A DNA stretch of 64,000 bases from NCBI GenBank assembly GCA_903934325.1, contig CAIZNH010000039.1:124001-188000 (forward strand). Reading direction: 5' to 3'. This DNA comes from an uncultured Alphaproteobacteria bacterium (lineage in GTDB: Bacteria > Pseudomonadota > Alphaproteobacteria > Sphingomonadales > Sphingomonadaceae). Numbering within the stretch: position 1 is the first letter of the stretch; every line of letters starts with the position of its first letter. The notes under the pieces are model-generated. The model was not told the origin of the DNA and searched no databases. It worked only from the letters and a program-made list of their open reading frames with translations. Below, piece by piece: positions 58,981 to 64,000 of this stretch. Both the position numbers and the translations under genes were made by a program.

Positions 58981-59520
58981 TTACTTCTTGAGCGCGCGCA
59001 CCGCAGCAAGGGTCTTTTCGACGTGGCCGCGATAATCGCTGTTGGAATGGACCGCGACGATCTTGCCGCTGGGCGCGATCACATAGGACGTGCGGGTGGT
59101 GAGGCCCGAAGTACCCATCGCCACGTCATAGCCGGAAATCACGCCGGGCACGGCCACGCCGACCGGAAAGGCATCGCGGCACTCCTGCTTGCTGAAGCGC
59201 TTCAGGGTCTCGATATCGTCGTTCGACATCCCGATCACGCTAGCGCCGGCCGCCTTGAACTGCGGCATGGCCTCGGCGAAGGCATTGGCTTCGAGCGTGC
59301 AGCCGCTGGTGAAGGCCTTGGGGTAGAAATAGAGCACCACCGGCCCCTTCGCGAGCGCGGCGCTGAGCGAGAAGCCGAATTCCTTGCCGGCCATCGCGGC
59401 ACGCGTAGTGAAGGCAGGTGCCTTCTGGCCGACGGGCAGTTCTGCCGAGGCGGTGGTGGCGGAAAGGCCGGCAAACGCAAGAGCGGCTGCGGCGATGATG
59501 GGGGCAAGGTTTCTGGTCAT
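58981..59520 (-). CDS. Exported peroxiredoxin (AhpC/TSA, Bcp-like)
   Basis: A 179-residue thioredoxin-fold peroxiredoxin. A signal peptide (about 1-26, MTRNLAPIIAAAALAFAGLS...ASA) precedes LPVGQKAPAFTTRA. FYPKAFTSGCTLEANAF carries the peroxidatic Cys in the PxxxT/S-x-x-C pattern. A second Cys (KQECRDAF) may be the resolving one. It would reduce periplasmic peroxides; partner unknown. It lies between prfB and the PBP1A gene, all on the minus strand. Confidence 0.9.
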   Translation of the reverse strand: MTRNLAPIIAAAALAFAGLSATTASAELPVGQKAPAFTTRAAMAGKEFGFSLSAALAKGPVVLYFYPKAFTSGCTLEANAFAEAMPQFKAAGASVIGMSNDDIETLKRFSKQECRDAFPVGVAVPGVISGYDVAMGTSGLTTRTSYVIAPSGKIVAVHSNSDYRGHVEKTLAAVRALKK

Positions 59521-59573
59521 GCTGTCGCAATCCTTCTGGGCGCGGCCGGTTCCCCGGCGATGCTGGGTTGTTG

Positions 59574-62114
59574 TCAGTCGGTGCCGCCCTGCTCTTCGGC
59601 CATGCCCGGCAGCGCGTCGGGATTGTCGTCCACCACTGCCCCAGCGGCGCTCTGGCGACCGGCCCGGATCAGTTGGAGGATCTCGTTGCGGCGCGCGGCG
59701 ATCTCGTCCTGGCGGGTATAGCGCTCGGGCTCGGTATCGGGCTTGAAAGCCTCCCAGATGATCGCCGATTTGGGATCATCGGTCGGCAAGCCATCGAGCA
59801 CGCGCTTGCCCGAACGCCGGTCCACCCGCACCATGCGCACGCCCTGCGGCGCCACGGGGGGAAGATCGGACCATTTCGCACGGGTCTTTTCGATCAGGCT
59901 TTTGATGATCGGCGCTGAGATCGTGCCGCCAAAGGCATAGCCGCCCATATTGCGCGGCTGGTCAAAGCCGACATAGGCGCCCGCGATCATTTGCTGGGTG
60001 CCGCCGATGAACCACACGTCCTTGGGGCCGGTGGTGGTGCCGGTCTTGCCGAACAGCGGCAGGCCCAGCGGATTGAGCACGGTCGCCGTCCCGCGGCTGA
60101 CCGCGCCGCGCAGCATGTGCATCACCTGAAAGGCGGTGCGAGCATCCATCGCCTGCGTGCCCTTGAGCCCGAGGCGCGGCATCGGCTTGCCGTCCCATTT
60201 CGCCATGCTGCAACCGCGGCATTCACGCATGTCGGCCCGCCACAGCACCTTGCCGCGCCGGTCCTGCACATAGTCGATCACGGTCGGCTGGTTCAGGCGT
60301 CCGTGATTGGCGAGCGCGGAATAGGCGGCAACCATCTTGGACAGCGTCGTCTCGCCCGCGCCGAGAGCCGTCGAGGGATAGGGATCGAACTTGCCGATGC
60401 CGAGCTTGGCGATCGCGCTCACGACATTGGGCATTCCGGCGCTCATGCCGATCTGCACGGTCATGATGTTCTGCGACTGCTCCAGCCCGTAGCGCATCGG
60501 ATGCTGCCCGCCGCCGCCCGGTCCGCCGCGGATGCACTTCTCGCCGAGATTGGCACCCTGATAATAGCAGAAGCGCGAGTTATCGATCTGTGTCGAAGGG
60601 GTCATCCCATTGTCGAGCCCGGTGGCGTAGACAAACGGCTTGATGGTCGAACCCGGCTGACGCATCGCCTGCGTGGCGCGGTTGAAATCGGACAGGCGGT
60701 TGTCGAACCCGCCCTGCATCGCCAGCACACGGCCATATTGCGCGTTCTGGACGACCAGCGCGCCCTGCGCCTCGGGGATGGTGCGGACATTCCAGCCATT
60801 GCCCGAAGGGCTCGCGGCGATCACGTGACCTGTCTTCAGCGCGTCGGGCAATCCATAGAGCGGCGCTTCGTTGCCATCGGCAAAACCGATCCGTGCCGAT
60901 GTGCCGCTGCGGCTTGTGACGACGCCGATCTTCCAGTCGCGATAGCTTATGCCAAGCGGCGAGGATTGCAGCTGGCTTGCCCAATTGCCCTCGCGCACAT
61001 CGATGGTGGCGATCGGCTTGGTCCAGGCGCGTCCGCCGTGATAGCGCAGCAAGCCTTCGCGCAGCGCGTCGCGCGCGGCCAGCTGGATCTGCGGATCGAG
61101 GCTGGTGCGCACCCACAGGCCACCGGCATAGACCGAATTCGCCCCGTCCTCGGCATTCTCGCCAAAACGCTCGATCAGCTCGCGGCGGACTTCTTCAAGG
61201 AAATAGCCCGCATCGACGCTGCGTTCGCGCCGCTGGGTAACAAGGCCGAGCGGCTTTGCAGCGGCCGCACGGCGCTCGGAGCCGGTGATGAAGCCGTTGG
61301 CTTCCATCTGGTTCAGCACGAAATTGCGGCGTTCAAGCGCGGCCTGCTCCTGCCCCTTGCGGCCATAGCGCTCGGGCGCCTTCGGCAGGATCGCAAGGAA
61401 GGCCATCTCGTGCAGTTCGAGATCATCGACATCCTTGTCGAAATAGGCGCGCGATGCGGCCTGCACCCCGAATGAGCGCCGCCCGAGCGGGATCTCGTTC
61501 AGATAGAGTTCGAGGATTTCCTGCTTGGTCAGCACCTGCTCGATGCGCCCGGCGAGGATCATTTCCTTCAGCTTGCGGGTGACCGAGTATTCGTCCCCTA
61601 GCAGAAGATTCTTGGCGACCTGCTGGGTGATGGTCGAACCGCCCACCGCACGCTCGCCGGTGCCGGCCTTGCGGGCATAGTCGAACACCGCATTGGCCGT
61701 GCCGAGGAAATCGACCCCGCCGTGGCTGAAGAAGGTCTTGTCCTCGGCAGCGAGATAGGCCTCGATCAGCTTCTGCGGGAAATCGGCATATTGCAGCTGC
61801 ACGCGCCGCTCGCGCGCATAGGAATGGACGATCCCGCCGTCATAGCCGCGCACCTGCGTGGGTAGCGGGGTTTCGTAAGTGAGCAGAGTCTCGGCCTCGG
61901 GCAAATCGCTCGCCAGCCACACGAACACCGCGATCCACAAGGCAAGGCCCGCGCCGGCAAGGCTCGCCATGATCCGGAACAGGCGGTTTTGCGCCCATTT
62001 GCTGCGGAACCATGCCAGCGCCATGCCGATATCGCGGTTCACGCGGAAGCGCAGATAGGCCCAAGCGGATTGCGCGGGGGCGTCCTGCGGAGGGGTGGCG
62101 GTCGGCTCGGTCAT
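59574..62114 (-). CDS. mrcA: Penicillin-binding protein 1A
   Basis: An 846-residue bifunctional peptidoglycan synthase. A short cytoplasmic N-terminus is followed by a membrane anchor (about 48-70). The GT51 glycosyltransferase domain carries EDKTFFSHGGVDFLG with the catalytic Glu, and GGSTITQQVAKNLLLG. The transpeptidase domain carries the SxxK motif in PGSTIKPFVYA, SQN in LEQSQNIM and KTGTT. An OB-like insert lies between them. It polymerises glycan strands and cross-links them in the periplasm. It follows the amidase gene on the same strand. Confidence 0.97.
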   Translation of the reverse strand: MTEPTATPPQDAPAQSAWAYLRFRVNRDIGMALAWFRSKWAQNRLFRIMASLAGAGLALWIAVFVWLASDLPEAETLLTYETPLPTQVRGYDGGIVHSYARERRVQLQYADFPQKLIEAYLAAEDKTFFSHGGVDFLGTANAVFDYARKAGTGERAVGGSTITQQVAKNLLLGDEYSVTRKLKEMILAGRIEQVLTKQEILELYLNEIPLGRRSFGVQAASRAYFDKDVDDLELHEMAFLAILPKAPERYGRKGQEQAALERRNFVLNQMEANGFITGSERRAAAAKPLGLVTQRRERSVDAGYFLEEVRRELIERFGENAEDGANSVYAGGLWVRTSLDPQIQLAARDALREGLLRYHGGRAWTKPIATIDVREGNWASQLQSSPLGISYRDWKIGVVTSRSGTSARIGFADGNEAPLYGLPDALKTGHVIAASPSGNGWNVRTIPEAQGALVVQNAQYGRVLAMQGGFDNRLSDFNRATQAMRQPGSTIKPFVYATGLDNGMTPSTQIDNSRFCYYQGANLGEKCIRGGPGGGGQHPMRYGLEQSQNIMTVQIGMSAGMPNVVSAIAKLGIGKFDPYPSTALGAGETTLSKMVAAYSALANHGRLNQPTVIDYVQDRRGKVLWRADMRECRGCSMAKWDGKPMPRLGLKGTQAMDARTAFQVMHMLRGAVSRGTATVLNPLGLPLFGKTGTTTGPKDVWFIGGTQQMIAGAYVGFDQPRNMGGYAFGGTISAPIIKSLIEKTRAKWSDLPPVAPQGVRMVRVDRRSGKRVLDGLPTDDPKSAIIWEAFKPDTEPERYTRQDEIAARRNEILQLIRAGRQSAAGAVVDDNPDALPGMAEEQGGTD

Positions 62115-62168
62115 GGGCGAGGCGCAACTAGCATGGGGGACTTGGCCAAGGAAAGCGGCTTTTCCGGC

Positions 62169-63066
62169 CTATTCCCCGCCTGCTCCATCATCGCTGGCCC
62201 GCGCGAAATAGACCCGGATCGCCTGTGCCAGCACGCCGGCCATCTGCCCCTGCCCCTGCGGCGTGGTCAGGCGCGCGCGATCGAGCTGGTTGGTGACGAA
62301 CCCGCTTTCGAACAGCACCGAGGGCACATCTGGTGCACGCAGCACCGCCAGCGCAGCCGAGCGGCTCGGCTGGGGATGGAAGGCGAGCCTGCCCTCCCCC
62401 TCGCGCAGCACCAGACCGGAAAAGGCCATCGCGGCTTCCTGCGCACGCTGCTGCGACAGCCCGACCAGAATTGCGCTCACCGCCTCACTCTGCCCTCAAT
62501 GGCGATGCCATTAAGCCGGTCGGCATCGTTCTCGCGCGCGGCAAAGCGGGCGGCGGCCTCGCTCGATGCGTCATTGGACAAGGTGTAGATGCTCGCACCG
62601 CTGACATTGTCCTGCTCGCCGGCGGAATCGGCGTGGATCGAGACAAACAGATCAGCGTCCAGCAACCGCGCGACCTCGGGCCGGTGCGGCAGCGGCAGGA
62701 TGCGATCATCTTCGCGGGTCAGCGCCACGCGGATACGGCCCGAGCGCAGCAACTCATCGCGCAGCGCCAGCGCAAGAGCGAGCGTGATGTCCTTCTCCTG
62801 CACCTGCGACCCTGCGCGTCGGACCCGATCGCCCCGGGATCGCGCCCGCCATGCCCGGCGTCGATCACCACCAGCGGCAGCGAGGGATCCTTGGGGCCGG
62901 AAATCGAAGGCAGATCGACCGGCATGTCGCCGGGCCCTAGCGGAAAGTGCAGCACGTAGTCGCGCCCCATAGCCGGCACCGGAACGCGCAAACCCGTCGC
63001 CGCCGCACCGCCCAGCAGCAGCGCGGGAACCAGCAGCACGATCAGCAGCAGGGTGCGAAAGCTCAT
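62169..63066 (-). pseudogene. N-acetylmuramoyl-L-alanine amidase, broken by two frameshifts
   Basis: Zinc amidase (Amidase_3, AmiA/B/C type) that cleaves the peptide from MurNAc during cell separation. Three frames must be joined. Part 1 is MSFRTLLLIVLLVPALLLGG (membrane anchor or signal) to VVIDAGHGGRDPGAIG. Part 2 is QVQEKDITLALALALRDELL through VSIHADSAGEQDNVSG to RLNGIAIEG. Part 3 is SAILVGLSQQRAQE to LFESGFVTNQ. The zinc ligands (HGG, Glu of QEKD, HAD) and catalytic Glu (ESGF) are all present. The breaks fall at GGG runs (62810-62812 and 62493-62495); one extra G at each would restore the frame. Either a disrupted gene or two one-base sequence errors. Confidence 0.85.
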
Positions 63067-63488
63067 GTCGTCTTTCGCTTACGTTCTTGCCCTGTGATAA
63101 CGCAATAGAGTTGCGGGCTTTGTCCCATGCTGCTAGCAAGCACGAGAGGCTGCATCCTGATGCCATGGCATCCGAACCGCTCGCCTCTCGCACCGGGCCG
63201 CCTTCTTCTTACGGCTCCCGGTTCCAGAACAGGTTGATGTTGTGACAAGACGCTTTTCCCCGCAAATCCGTGCAGTGCGTGCTTTGCCCGCCTGCGTTGT
63301 TGCGGGCCGGAGCGCGGCCGAGCGCCGCAGTCCTGTCGCTCCAGACACGAGCTTCGCGCCTCCGGCCCATCGCGGCCCGGGCGTGACAATCCCTTCCGGT
63401 CGCCCCTCCGGGCTGGCCGGTTCATCCCACAATCGGCGTCCCCTTTTCAGCCCCTCGCGGGCGAGGCTGGACGCATGGAGACTATTCA
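63067..63488. other. Gene-free spacer, long leader of the RNase E/G gene
   Basis: These 422 bases between the divergent amidase and rne genes show no convincing ORF. A perfect palindrome GATGCCATGGCATC lies at 63159-63172, and several GC-rich inverted repeats follow. A long structured 5' leader is typical of RNase E genes, where it serves autoregulation by RNase E itself (known from E. coli). Promoter elements could not be fixed with confidence. Confidence 0.45.
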
Positions 63489-64000
63489 ATGGCAACGCGC
63501 ATGCTGATCGATGCGCGCCACCCGGAAGAAACCCGGGTGGCGGTCCTGCAGGGCAACCGTATTGAGGAATTCGATTTTGAATCTGCCGAACACAAGCAGA
63601 TCAAGGGCAATATCTATCTCGCCAAGGTAACCAGGGTCGAACCGTCGCTTCAGGCGGCGTTCGTCGATTTCGGCGGCAATCGCCACGGCTTCCTGGCCTT
63701 CAGCGAAATCCACCCCGACTACTACCAGATCCCCAAGGCAGACCGCGACGCGCTGCTGGCCGAAGAGGCCGAGGCCGCCGAGGAAGAAGAGCGCCTGCGG
63801 GCCGAGGAAGAGGACGAGGGCATCTCGCCCGGCGAGGAATACGACGCCGAGGATGACAGCGGCGAAGCGCTCGCCGAAGACTTTGCCGAAAACGGCGTCG
63901 AGGAAGTCGACACTTCCGACAAGGACGATGTCGCCACCATCGAGGACGGCGCTTCGGACGAAGACAGCTCGGACGACGAGACCGGCGAGAGCGACGACTC
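63489..64000 (+). CDS. rne: Ribonuclease E/G, 5' part
   Basis: The first 170 codons of an RNase E/G family endoribonuclease; the rest lies beyond the window. The N-terminus MATRMLIDARHPEETRVAVL and FDFESAEHKQIKGNIYLAKV with VEPSLQAAFVDFGGNRHGFL match the RNase H-like and S1 start of the family. From about residue 85 a long acidic Glu/Asp-rich insertion interrupts the S1 domain (EEAEAAEEEERLRAEEE onward), as in alphaproteobacterial RNase E. It still runs at the window's end. Confidence 0.9.
   Translation, partial: MATRMLIDARHPEETRVAVLQGNRIEEFDFESAEHKQIKGNIYLAKVTRVEPSLQAAFVDFGGNRHGFLAFSEIHPDYYQIPKADRDALLAEEAEAAEEEERLRAEEEDEGISPGEEYDAEDDSGEALAEDFAENGVEEVDTSDKDDVATIEDGASDEDSSDDETGESDD

Noticed and set aside
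63063-63495. Minus- and plus-strand frames of about 110-120 codons in the rne leader
   Set aside because: They are Arg/Pro/Gly-rich, overlap each other on both strands, lack ribosome-binding sites and resemble no family; more likely structured leader.

Overview
The window is GC-rich chromosomal DNA, densely packed and with housekeeping content throughout. Gene content and order point to the alphaproteobacterial order Sphingomonadales, most likely an Erythrobacteraceae-type organism. The evidence is the order ppiD-trp genes-moaC-moeA-lexA-comEC-gltX-gltA, a nuoA-N operon continuing into birA-coaX-rnj-DUF1467, a GTTC-N7-GTTC SOS box, and an RNase E with an acidic insertion in its S1 region. I see no prophage, plasmid gene, CRISPR array, insertion sequence or classical defence island.

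Layout. 1-2.7 kb: an acyl-CoA dehydrogenase divergent from an MFS transporter. 2.8-5.5 kb: tRNA-Arg(CCT), then a grxC / carbon-nitrogen hydrolase (frameshifted) / DUF1178 operon, divergent from an Hsp20 gene. The Hsp20 leader carries a sigma32-like promoter and a ROSE-type RNA thermometer. A structured gene-free stretch follows. 5.5-8.5 kb: pyrG, secG and tpiA, all on the minus strand. 8.7-19.2 kb: ppiD, then trpE, two inserted genes (alpha/beta-hydrolase and a lipoprotein), trpG, trpD, trpC, moaC, moeA and lexA. 19.3-24.7 kb: an 11-bp phased repeat, comEC, gltX, gltA and a small membrane protein. 24.7-31.3 kb: a pseudo-histidine kinase, a helical protein, a nucleotidyltransferase-like membrane protein and an HPt-like protein without its histidine. 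These are divergent from an 851-residue membrane-anchored coiled-coil protein resembling the polarity factor TipN. 31.3-49.7 kb (all minus strand): the complex I operon nuoABCDEFGHIJKLMN with three tiny membrane-protein genes embedded around nuoE, followed by birA, coaX, RNase J and DUF1467. 49.8-57.7 kb: a secreted beta-propeller, aldehyde dehydrogenase, thiolase, SH3 protein, 2-hydroxyacid dehydrogenase, a nitronate-monooxygenase-like enzyme and a lipoprotein methyltransferase. 57.7-64 kb: prfB, a secreted peroxiredoxin, PBP1A, an N-acetylmuramoyl-L-alanine amidase broken by two frameshifts, and the 5' part of rne/rng.

How the genes work together. The trp block makes anthranilate and carries it to indole-glycerol phosphate. 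moaC/moeA serve molybdenum cofactor synthesis. The nuo block is a complete 14-subunit NADH:quinone oxidoreductase, fed by the TCA cycle (gltA). PBP1A and the amidase build and remodel the wall. The most interesting region is 24.7-31.3 kb: two phosphorelay-type proteins have lost the phospho-accepting histidine and lie beside a TipN-like scaffold, which suggests a non-catalytic signalling or polarity module.

Limits. Assignments come from reading translations and motifs only; no database search was possible. Three apparent frameshifts (one in the CN-hydrolase, two in the amidase) all fall in G/C runs or CG repeats and could be sequencing errors.
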